Of a DNA stretch of 6,241 bases, positions 1 to 5,217 are shown piece after piece. This stretch comes from Caulobacter sp. (GTDB taxonomy: Bacteria > Pseudomonadota > Alphaproteobacteria > Caulobacterales > Caulobacteraceae), in the NCBI GenBank assembly GCA_028291125.1, contig JAQGIN010000271.1, forward strand, positions 1 through 6,241. Direction: 5' to 3'. A program made the position numbers and the translations under genes. Numbering within the stretch: position 1 is the stretch's first letter; every line of letters starts with the position of its first letter. The notes below the pieces were generated by a model. That model was given only the letters and a program-made list of their open reading frames with translations. It was not told the origin of the DNA and searched no databases.

Positions 1-63
1 CATGCTGCGACCGTCTCGGTCGGTGCCGCGCGCTGACTTCAGGGGCATGTCGGTGAAAGACAT
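1..63 (-). CDS. Possible 5' end of a gene leaving the left edge (weak)
   Basis: Reading leftward, an open frame begins with ATG at 63-61, with further in-frame ATGs at 48-46 and 3-1. It runs 21 codons off the window (begins MSFTDMPLKSARG). The frame lies 75 bp beyond the T-tract of the minus-strand terminator, as expected for a following independent transcription unit, and a 17-bp palindrome at 92-108 would sit in its promoter region. Against it, I see no Shine-Dalgarno before any of the ATGs and 21 codons are too few to identify a family. The competing reading is a plus-strand gene ending at TGA 34-36 (last residues HAATVSVGAAR), which would make the genes convergent. I cannot choose firmly. 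Confidence 0.2.
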   Translation of the reverse strand, partial: MSFTDMPLKSARGTDRDGRSM

Positions 64-91
64 CGGATGGGGGCCTGGAAAAACGAACGAC

Positions 92-108
92 CGTGCTATT
101 TTTGCACG
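92..108. promoter_or_regulatory. 17-bp palindrome, possible operator
   Basis: CGTGC at 92-96 and GCACG at 104-108 are perfect inverted arms around the AT-only centre TATTTTT. No T-run follows on either strand in a position that would make it a terminator. A short palindrome with an AT-rich core in the gap outside the operon terminator fits a protein-binding site for a neighbouring gene beyond the left edge. No regulator family can be assigned from this alone. Confidence 0.25.
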
Positions 109-137
109 AGACACCGGCTATTAAAAGGGGGAGGCGT

Positions 138-169
138 AAAAAAACCCCCGAGGATGGAATCTTCGAGGG
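138..169 (-). terminator. Rho-independent terminator of the FAH/SDR operon
   Basis: Read on the minus strand, an 11-bp stem (169-159 with 155-145) closes a three-base loop and is followed at once by seven T residues (144-138). In minus-strand RNA one of the two mismatched positions is a G-U wobble, leaving one A-C mismatch, and the loop-distal part is G/C-rich. It lies 129 bp beyond the stop codon of the FAH-family hydrolase gene, so the hydrolase transcript should carry a fairly long 3' UTR. On the plus strand the hairpin has no following T-run, so it appears one-directional. Confidence 0.82.
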
Positions 170-297
170 CGAGGACCAGCGTGCCTGGAGTTAAAACACG
201 GCGGTCCAGGAGACCAGTTGCGTAATCAATCCCCTGTAGCAGTCAGAGGACGCTCCCGCCGTGGAGTTCCCGGCGCGAATGCTTCGTTTTGTTTCCG
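170..297 (-). other. Structured 3' untranslated region between hydrolase stop and terminator
   Basis: No convincing gene lies here. On the minus strand the hydrolase frame stops at 298. The 128 bases before the terminator hold two perfect short inverted repeats: 5-bp arms at 257-261/271-275 with a 9-base loop, and 6-bp arms CCTGGA/TCCAGG at 184-189/205-210 with a 15-base loop. A 12-codon TTG-initiated frame (229-191) is present but has no family resemblance. The simplest reading is a structured 3' UTR. Confidence 0.4.
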
Positions 298-1143
298 TCA
301 GGCCCGAAAGCCCACCACCTCCTGGCGCTGCTCGCCCAGGCCCTCGATGCCCAGCGTCATCACATCGCCCTTCTTCAGGAACAGCGGCGGCTTCATGCCC
401 AGGCCGACGCCGGGCGGGGTGCCGGTGCTGATGATGTCGCCCGGCTGCAGGCTCATGAACTGGCTGACATAGTGGACGATGAACGGCACGTCGAAGATCA
501 GGCTGCTGGTGTTGCCCGTCTGCATGCGCTTGCCGTTGACGTCGAGCCACAAGCCCAGGGCGTTGATGTCGGCGACCTCGTCGAGGGTGACCAGCCAGGG
601 GCCGAACGGGCCGAAGGTGTCGCAACCCTTGCCCTTGTCCCACTGGCCGCCGCGCTCGAGCTGGTATTCGCGCTCCGACAGGTCGTTGACCACGCACAGG
701 CCGGCCACGTGGTCGAGCGCCTGCTCCAGCGGCGTGTAGCGGGCGGTCTTGCCGATCACCACGCCCAGCTCGACCTCCCAGTCGCTCTTGGTCGATTTCG
801 GCGGCAGGACCACGTCGTCATTGGGGCCGATGATCGACGAGGTGGCCTTCATGAACAGGATCGGCTCCTCCGGGATCGGCATGCCCGATTCCAGGGCGTG
901 GTCGCGGTAATTGAGGCCGATGCAGATGAACTTGCCGACCCCGGCGACCGGCTCGGCCATCCGCGCGCCAGCGTCGACCAGGGGCAGGGCCTCGATGTCG
1001 ACGCCCTTCAGGGCCTTGAAGCCGGAGGCGAGCAGGGGCCCGTCGATGTCGGCGACCAGCGAGATCAGCGACCGGACGCGGCCGGCGGCGTCGAGGACGC
1101 CCGGCTTTTCTTCGCCCTTGGGGCCGTAGCGGACAAGTTTCAC
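298..1143 (-). CDS. FAH-family hydrolase, likely 2,4-diketo-3-deoxy-L-fuconate/rhamnonate hydrolase
   Basis: This 281-aa protein belongs to the fumarylacetoacetate hydrolase (FAH) family: metal-dependent cytosolic enzymes that hydrolyse C-C bonds in beta-diketo acids. Residues 1-70 form the short N-terminal part. The catalytic core starts at KFICIGLNYRDHALE (71-85, with the usual His82). The metal site is the E-x-E pair Glu123/Glu125 in DWEVELGVVIGK (121-132) plus Asp154 in VVNDLSERE. The family signature STGTPPGVG lies at 239-247. Length and motifs fit the bacterial branch containing 2,4-diketo-3-deoxy-L-fuconate and L-rhamnonate hydrolases (LRA6 type), which yield pyruvate plus L-lactate. 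It starts with GTG (1143-1141), preceded by GGAG at a 7-base spacing, and lies 25 bp after the SDR gene, which supplies the expected diketo substrate. Other FAH substrates such as ureidoglycolate or acylpyruvates cannot be excluded; the neighbour argues for the sugar-acid role. Confidence 0.88.
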   Translation of the reverse strand: MKLVRYGPKGEEKPGVLDAAGRVRSLISLVADIDGPLLASGFKALKGVDIEALPLVDAGARMAEPVAGVGKFICIGLNYRDHALESGMPIPEEPILFMKATSSIIGPNDDVVLPPKSTKSDWEVELGVVIGKTARYTPLEQALDHVAGLCVVNDLSEREYQLERGGQWDKGKGCDTFGPFGPWLVTLDEVADINALGLWLDVNGKRMQTGNTSSLIFDVPFIVHYVSQFMSLQPGDIISTGTPPGVGLGMKPPLFLKKGDVMTLGIEGLGEQRQEVVGFRA

Positions 1144-1168
1144 GTCGATACTCCGTATGATTTCAGCA

Positions 1169-1909
1169 CTAGAGGCTCATGCCGCCATCGATGATGATGT
1201 TGGCGCCGGTCATGAACCGGGCCTCGTCCGAGGCCAGCAACACGGCGACCTCGGCGATCTCGGTCGGCGACCCCATCCGGCCCATCGGCTGGCGCGATAG
1301 GAACTGGGCCCGGGCCGCCTCGAGGTCGCCGCTCTGGGACATTCGCTCGGTCAGGGACGGGGTCTCGGTGGTGCCGGGGCTGATGGCGTTGCAGCGCACG
1401 CCCTCGCCGATGAAGTCGCGGGCCACCGACAGGGTCAGGCCGATGACCGCGGCCTTGGTGGTGCCGTAGGCGAAACGGTCCGGGGCGGGCATCACCGACG
1501 ACACCACCGAGGCGATGTTGATGATCGAGCCGTTTTTCGCCTGGCGCATGCCGGGCAAGAAGGCGCGGATGGTGTTGGCCATCGACACCACATTGACCTG
1601 GAAGCTTCGCTCCAGATCGCCGATCGCGCAGGTGGCGACCGAACCGGTGGCCACCAGGCCGGCGCAGTTGAGCAGCACCGTCACTTCCGGGAATTCGGCG
1701 GCGATGGCGTCGACCGCGGCGGCGTCGGTGACGTCGAGCCGCCGCGTCACCGCGCCCTCGACGCCGTCGTACACCGACAGCTTGTCGGCCTGCAGGTCGG
1801 TGGCGATGACGCGGGCGCCTTCGCGCAGGAAGGCCTCGGCGGCGGAGCGGCCGATGCCCTGGGCGGCGCCGGTCACGAGGCAGGTTTTACCAACGAGTCT
1901 GCCGGTCAT
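1169..1909 (-). CDS. SDR, likely 2-keto-3-deoxy-L-fuconate/rhamnonate 4-dehydrogenase
   Basis: A 246-aa classical short-chain dehydrogenase/reductase with a complete Rossmann domain. The cofactor loop TGAAQGIG is at 13-20, and Asp38 at the end of beta-2 predicts NAD+ use. Also present are Asp59, NCAG (81-84) and Asn106, followed by Ser134, Tyr148 and Lys152. The Ser-Tyr spacing is 14, one more than in most SDRs, as in the DHRS6/BDH2-like group. The segment around RFAYGTTKAAVIGLT (145-159) and RCNAISPGTTETPSL (172-186) strongly recalls that group, which includes bacterial 2-keto-3-deoxy-L-fuconate and L-rhamnonate 4-dehydrogenases (LRA5 type). These make the 2,4-diketo acid split by the adjacent FAH hydrolase. 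ATG start with GGAG 7 bases upstream; 50 bp after the preceding SDR gene and 25 bp before the hydrolase gene, so cotranscribed. Family certain, substrate inferred from similarity and pairing. Confidence 0.85.
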   Translation of the reverse strand: MTGRLVGKTCLVTGAAQGIGRSAAEAFLREGARVIATDLQADKLSVYDGVEGAVTRRLDVTDAAAVDAIAAEFPEVTVLLNCAGLVATGSVATCAIGDLERSFQVNVVSMANTIRAFLPGMRQAKNGSIINIASVVSSVMPAPDRFAYGTTKAAVIGLTLSVARDFIGEGVRCNAISPGTTETPSLTERMSQSGDLEAARAQFLSRQPMGRMGSPTEIAEVAVLLASDEARFMTGANIIIDGGMSL

Positions 1910-1959
1910 GGGATAGCTCCGATCGGCCTGGGACGGCCTAATCTATAGGGTGGATCGGG

Positions 1960-2802
1960 TCAGGCGGCGAACAGGCTGGCCGCGCCGTCGACGCGCAGGA
2001 TCTGTCCACTGACGAATCGGCTCTTGGGGCTGGCCAGGAAGGCCACGGCGTCGGCGATCTCGGCGGGCGAGGCGTAGCGGTCGAGCGACGGGCCCTCGTC
2101 CATCATCTTGGCGTCGGTGGTCCGGGTGGCCAGGAAGCGCGCGCTCTTGGTCGGGCCGGGGCTGACCGCGTTGACCCGCACGCCCAGCGGCCGCATCTCC
2201 AGGGCCAGGCAGCGGGTGTAGTGGACGATCGCCGCCTTGGCGCAGGCGTAGATGACCTCGGGGGACACCCCCATGTGGCCGTTCAGCGAGCCGACATTGA
2301 TCACCGAGCCGTGGTTGCGCTCGGCCATGCCCGGGCAAATGGCGCGGCACATCATCATAGTGCCGATGAAGTTGCGCTCCATGACGGCGCGGGCGTCCTC
2401 CAGCGAGATGTCGAGAGCGCCGTTCTTGGCCGGCTTGGTGCCGGCCGCGCCGATGTCGCCGCCGGCGCAATTGACCAGGATCGAGATCGGGCCGAGCCGC
2501 TCGTTGACCGCGTCGACCATCCGCTTGACCGCCGCCTCGTCGGTGATGTCGCCGGTGACGCTCATTGTCCGCGTGCCGCGGTCGGCCAGCTTGGCGGCCA
2601 CTGCGGTCAGGTTGGCGTCCTCGCCGTACTGGGCCGGGGCCTCCTCGGAAATGTCGTGGATGACGACGTCGGCGCCCAGATCGATCAGCGCCTCGATGAT
2701 GGTGCGGCCCAGGCCCCGCCCGGAGCCGGTGACGATGGCGACCTGGCCGGAGAGGTCCAACGAGGACGCGGGTTTGGCGGAAGCCGGCGCGGTCTGGGAC
2801 AT
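1960..2802 (-). CDS. Short-chain dehydrogenase/reductase (280 aa), substrate unknown
   Basis: A classical SDR with all hallmarks intact: TGSGRGLG (25-32), Asp50 after beta-2 (predicting NAD+), NCAG (111-114), and the catalytic set Asn144, Ser172, Tyr185, Lys189, then SPG at 214-216. It is about 30 residues longer than the usual 250. The extra length is an N-terminal tail of some 18 residues rich in Ala/Ser/Pro, a stretched segment after beta-2 (about 51-68), and an insertion after NCAG (about 115-131). ATG start with GAGAAG 5 bases upstream. It is the first enzyme gene after the regulator (117 bp gap) and precedes the keto-deoxy-acid dehydrogenase gene by 50 bp. In such operons a second SDR often oxidises the free sugar to the lactone or an alcohol of the acid, so sugar or sugar-acid dehydrogenase is likely, but sequence alone does not fix the substrate. 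Confidence 0.88.
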   Translation of the reverse strand: MSQTAPASAKPASSLDLSGQVAIVTGSGRGLGRTIIEALIDLGADVVIHDISEEAPAQYGEDANLTAVAAKLADRGTRTMSVTGDITDEAAVKRMVDAVNERLGPISILVNCAGGDIGAAGTKPAKNGALDISLEDARAVMERNFIGTMMMCRAICPGMAERNHGSVINVGSLNGHMGVSPEVIYACAKAAIVHYTRCLALEMRPLGVRVNAVSPGPTKSARFLATRTTDAKMMDEGPSLDRYASPAEIADAVAFLASPKSRFVSGQILRVDGAASLFAA

Positions 2803-2919
2803 GTCATCTTCTCATCGAGGGAACGCTGAATGCGTCCGTGTGATTGGCGGCGCCCGCGCACGACGCCTCGAAGGGACGGGGGAGGTCCCGGGGCGGCGGC
2901 GGACGGGTGAGCGAGGCGG
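2803..2919 (-). other. Spacer between regulator and catabolic genes, with RNA hairpin
   Basis: This 117-bp GC-rich gap separates the end of the GntR gene from the 280-aa SDR gene. I see no clear -35/-10 pair and no copy of the divergent-region palindrome. It holds two hairpins. Six-base arms at 2821-2826 and 2832-2837 pair fully in minus-strand RNA if one G-U is allowed, just upstream of the Shine-Dalgarno. The perfect GGGAC/GTCCC arms are at 2873-2877/2885-2889. Neither is followed by a T-run on the minus strand, so readthrough from the regulator gene is plausible. Confidence 0.35.
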
Positions 2920-3651
2920 TTAGGGGCGGAGTCTGATAGGCTCCGCCGACGGGCTGACGGGCGCGACGCCCAGGCTGGAGAAGCGCTCGGGCTCGGTGTA
3001 GGCGAGCCGAAGATGGGTCAGGATCGCCGACTGCGGGTCTTCCGACGACGCCCCCGTCACCACGTCCAGCAGCGCGCGATGGTGGTTGAGCCGCCAGCGC
3101 CGCATCTCGAAGCTGACATGCTCGAGCGCCTTGTGGGCGAAGAGCGAGGTGGCCAGGGCGTTGAGCGAGCGCTCCAGATAGGGATTGCCGCTGGCCTTCC
3201 AGATGACGCGGTGGAATTCGAGGTCCAGGGCCGCCGCGTCGAGCAGGGACCCGTCCCAGGTTTCCATCTTGTATACAATATCGGTCAAGGTCGCGGCCAC
3301 GGCGGGCGTCATCCGCTGCCGCGCCAGGTGCAGGGCCTCGGTCTCGAGCACGATGCGGACGCTGTTGATCCGCTGGACGTCGTCGCTGTTGAGCAGAGTC
3401 ACGAACATGCCGCGGCGTTCGTGGTTCATCACCAGGCCCTGCACCTGCAGCTGGGACAGGGCTTCGCGCACCGGGATGCGGCTGATGTCGAATTCCCGAG
3501 CGATCTGGCTTTCGTTGAGCCGGTCGCCGGGCTTGTACTTGCCCGACAGGATATCGTCGCGCAGCTTCTCGACGACATACGCCTTGAGGGTCGATGGCGT
3601 AGTCTCAGCCGGTATGCCGCCAAACGGTGTCACGGCCTTCCCAATCTGCAT
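2920..3651 (-). CDS. GntR-family transcriptional regulator, FadR subfamily (FCD domain)
   Basis: A 243-aa DNA-binding regulator, normally a repressor released by a small acid. Residues about 20-85 form the GntR winged helix: LRDDILSGKYKPGDRLNES (30-48), the recognition region REFDISRIPVREAL (52-65) and the wing RRGMFV (79-84). The C-terminal FCD all-helical ligand domain spans about 90-220. The usual metal/acid-binding residues appear present: Asp143 and His147 in LDLEFH, His190/His191 in NHHRALL, and His213 in LTHL. ATG start with GGAAG 6 bases upstream. It is the first gene of the minus-strand operon and divergent from the MFS gene, a standard arrangement for local control of both arms. The inducer is probably a pathway sugar acid or keto acid (inference). 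The final 20 or so residues after the FCD domain are Pro/Ser-rich and probably disordered. Confidence 0.92.
   Translation of the reverse strand: MQIGKAVTPFGGIPAETTPSTLKAYVVEKLRDDILSGKYKPGDRLNESQIAREFDISRIPVREALSQLQVQGLVMNHERRGMFVTLLNSDDVQRINSVRIVLETEALHLARQRMTPAVAATLTDIVYKMETWDGSLLDAAALDLEFHRVIWKASGNPYLERSLNALATSLFAHKALEHVSFEMRRWRLNHHRALLDVVTGASSEDPQSAILTHLRLAYTEPERFSSLGVAPVSPSAEPIRLRP
3269..3278. promoter_or_regulatory. Perfect 10-bp palindrome inside the GntR gene, possible internal operator
   Basis: TTGTATACAA is a perfect palindrome within the GntR coding region (codons around 125-129), in an otherwise GC-rich gene. Its form, TGTA and TACA half-sites, resembles known FadR-subfamily GntR operators. 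It shares seven of ten aligned positions with the minus-strand reading of the palindrome in the divergent promoter region. It could be an internal roadblock or autoregulatory site, or simply a chance effect of the Ile-Val-Tyr-Lys codons. Confidence 0.3.
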
Positions 3652-3704
3652 TCTTGGCTTCCGATTGCGGGGCTGATCGAGGGAGAACCAGCGCCCTTCG
3701 TCCG

Positions 3705-3734
3705 TTGACAGGTATTATTTGAACTTAATATACA
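3705..3734 (+). promoter_or_regulatory. Predicted sigma70-type promoter for the MFS/SDR operon
   Basis: A perfect TTGACA at 3705-3710 is followed after 18 bases by TATACA at 3729-3734. It lies in the only AT-rich patch of the divergent region and points toward the transporter gene. The predicted start is near 3741, giving about 190 nt of leader before the transporter ATG at 3932. The -10 lies inside the palindrome at 3721-3738, so a bound repressor would block it. Confidence 0.55.
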
Positions 3735-3738
3735 GTTC
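3721..3738. promoter_or_regulatory. Candidate GntR operator in the divergent promoter region
   Basis: GAACTTAATATACAGTTC has perfect GAACT/AGTTC outer arms and a symmetric ATAT centre; 14 of 18 positions are symmetric. It covers the predicted -10 elements of both divergent promoters. Its size, AT-rich core and position fit binding by a dimeric FadR-type GntR protein, and the regulator gene next to it is the natural candidate. Assignment to this regulator is inference. Confidence 0.5.
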
Positions 3739-3753
3739 GCCTGGACTTGTGAA
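3725..3753 (-). promoter_or_regulatory. Predicted promoter for the GntR/SDR/FAH operon
   Basis: On the minus strand TTCACA (3753-3748) is followed after 17 bases by TATTAA (3730-3725); TATATT at a 15-base spacing is an alternative. It overlaps the plus-strand promoter almost completely and shares the palindrome at 3721-3738. The predicted start lies about 65 nt before the regulator ATG. The match is weaker than for the opposite promoter, but no better candidate lies between the two genes. Confidence 0.4.
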
Positions 3754-3857
3754 GCCAGTTCGACGAGATTGGCCGAGCAAACGAAAGCCCCGGCGTCCCG
3801 GGTCGGCCGACGGACGCTGTCCGCCGCGCCAAGATAAAAATAACGGGAGGGGTCGGC

Positions 3858-3935
3858 TTGAACCGGACACCAATCAGCGAGCGGGCCCAGATCCCCGCGG
3901 CCCATCAAGCCTTGCGCCGCGGGGGCCGGTCATGA
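3858..3935 (+). CDS. Possible 25-codon leader ORF coupled to the transporter gene
   Basis: A TTG at 3858 lies 5 bases after GGGAGGGG (3845-3852), the strongest Shine-Dalgarno-like sequence in the transporter leader and set just behind an A-rich stretch. The frame runs 25 codons with no recognisable domain and is rich in Arg and Ala (begins LNRTPISERAQI). It ends at TGA 3933-3935, overlapping the transporter ATG (3932-3934) as ATGA. The transporter's own upstream sequence offers only a G5 run, so coupled translation through this leader is plausible. It may equally be untranslated. Confidence 0.3.
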   Translation: MNRTPISERAQIPAAHQALRRGGRS

Positions 3936-5191
3936 AGGCCAGCCGCGCCCGTTACGGAGTCATCGGCTTCGCCATTTCGTTGGCCGTTCTGGCCTATATC
4001 CAGCGCGTGGCGATCTCGCAGGCGGCCGGGCCGATCTCCGCCGAACTGCACCTGAACAAGGTGCAGATGGGCATGATCTTCGGCGCCTTCGGCCTGTCCT
4101 ACGCCCTGTTCGAAATTCCCATGGGTCTGCTGGGCGACCGCCTCGGGGTCAAGCGGGTCCTGACCCAGATCGTCCTGGCCTGGTCGGTGTTCACCGCCCT
4201 GACCGGCGTGGCCTGGAACCTGACCTCGCTGTGGGTGATTCGATTCCTGTTCGGGGCCGGCGAGGCGGGATGCTTCCCCAACCTGACCCGCATGCTCTCG
4301 AGCTGGCTGCCGGCCGTCGAGCGGATGCGGGCCCAGGCCCTGATGTGGGCCTTCACCCGTTGGGGCGGGGCGATCACCCCGCCGCTGGTGCTGATCACCA
4401 TCAACTGGGTCGGCTGGCGCTGGGGCTTCGTGGTCTTCGCCCTGCTGGGCCTGGTCTGGTGCGTGGCGTTCACGCGCTGGTTCAAGGACGATCCGGCCCA
4501 GCACGGCTCGGTCAACGCCGCCGAGCTGGAGCTGCTGGAAGGCTCGCGCACCATGACCAGCGAGGAGAGCGGCAAGGGCCTGATGCGCCTGCTGCTCAGC
4601 CCGCAGGTGGTGGTGCTGGTCACCCAGTACTTCTGCTTCTCGTTCGTCTGGTACTTCTACGTCACCTGGCTGCCAACCTATCTGCGCGAGGCGCGCGGCC
4701 AGTCGGCGGTCGAGGCGGCCGCCCTGTCGGTGCTGCCGCTACTGTTCGGCGGCTTCGGCTCGCTGATCAGCGGCCTGCTGCCGGCCAAGTTCCCCCGCCG
4801 CGCGGTGGCCTTCTTCGGCTTCGCCGCCACGGCGCTGCTGCTGGTGGCGGTGACCAAGATCCACGCGGTGGTGCCGGCGATGCTGGTCATGGGCCTGGCC
4901 AGCTTCTCCAGCGACCTGACCATGCCGATCTCCTGGAACGCCTGCGTCGAGATCGGCCGGCGCTACACCGCCACCGTGGCCGCGGCGATGAACATGCTGG
5001 GCAATCTGGCCGGCTTCGTCGCCCCGGTGATCGGCGGCATCGTCCTCGAACGCTCGAACGGCGACTGGAACCTGCTGCTTTACATCATGGCCGGGTCGGC
5101 GACGATCTCGGCCGTCTCCTGGCTCTATCTCGACCCGGTCAAGGCCGCGCGGCGCTCCGCCCCCGCGGCCGTCACCGAGGCCGGCCTGTAA
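3932..5191 (+). CDS. MFS transporter, anion:cation symporter (sugar acid) type
   Basis: A 419-aa major facilitator protein of the inner membrane with about 12 hydrophobic segments. Motif A, GLLGDRLGVKR, is at 66-76. The acid-transporter signature of TM4, RFLFGAGEAGCFPN, is at 104-117. GWRWGF lies at 161-166, a charged central loop spans about 183-218 between the halves, and VTWLPTYL is at 244-251. These features place it in the anion:cation symporter family with hexuronate, glucarate and galactonate carriers, so import of a sugar acid by proton symport is expected. The ATG at 3932 is chosen because the protein then begins with RARYGVIGF, where family members begin; an in-frame ATG at 3719 would add 71 Arg/Pro-rich residues and overlap the promoter. 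Oddity: TM1 carries AYIQR where relatives usually have NY-x-DR, so Gln24 replaces the customary Asp. It is divergent from the GntR gene and 26 bp before an SDR gene. Confidence 0.9.
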   Translation: MKASRARYGVIGFAISLAVLAYIQRVAISQAAGPISAELHLNKVQMGMIFGAFGLSYALFEIPMGLLGDRLGVKRVLTQIVLAWSVFTALTGVAWNLTSLWVIRFLFGAGEAGCFPNLTRMLSSWLPAVERMRAQALMWAFTRWGGAITPPLVLITINWVGWRWGFVVFALLGLVWCVAFTRWFKDDPAQHGSVNAAELELLEGSRTMTSEESGKGLMRLLLSPQVVVLVTQYFCFSFVWYFYVTWLPTYLREARGQSAVEAAALSVLPLLFGGFGSLISGLLPAKFPRRAVAFFGFAATALLLVAVTKIHAVVPAMLVMGLASFSSDLTMPISWNACVEIGRRYTATVAAAMNMLGNLAGFVAPVIGGIVLERSNGDWNLLLYIMAGSATISAVSWLYLDPVKAARRSAPAAVTEAGL

Positions 5192-5217
5192 CCTCTGCTT
5201 ACTGAAGGATTGTTCCC

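Noticed and set aside
1..36. Plus-strand frame ending at TGA 34-36 as the C-terminus of a gene, with a CGACCG-TCT-CGGTCG hairpin at 8-22
   Set aside because: Only 11 codons are visible, with no family information and no T-run to make the hairpin a terminator. It remains an alternative to the weak minus-strand call.
191..229. A 12-codon TTG-initiated frame with one Trp on the minus strand just before the terminator, resembling an attenuator leader
   Set aside because: Too few regulatory codons, no alternative antiterminator pairing found, and the terminator is explained by its position after the hydrolase gene.
289..1194. A 301-codon plus-strand open frame antisense to the FAH-family hydrolase
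   Set aside because: Low-complexity, Ala/Asp/Gln/His/Arg-rich product with no domain. It mirrors the hydrolase gene, which has clear catalytic motifs, ribosome binding site and operon position. Long antisense frames are expected at this GC content.
3802..3823. Palindrome GTCGGCCGAC (3802-3811) and hairpin CGGAC-GCT-GTCCG (3811-3823) in the transporter leader as a riboswitch
   Set aside because: Short G/C-rich hairpins occur often by chance here, and no known riboswitch core is recognisable. Kept only as possible leader structure.
3630..3908. A 92-codon minus-strand frame across the divergent promoter region
   Set aside because: It overlaps the regulator start in another frame, covers the AT-rich promoter patch, and has no family resemblance.
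3719..3931. In-frame ATG at 3719 as the transporter start, giving a 71-residue N-terminal extension
   Set aside because: The extension is Arg/Pro/Gly-rich, has no counterpart in the family, and would begin within the promoter and operator. The protein aligns with its family from 3932.
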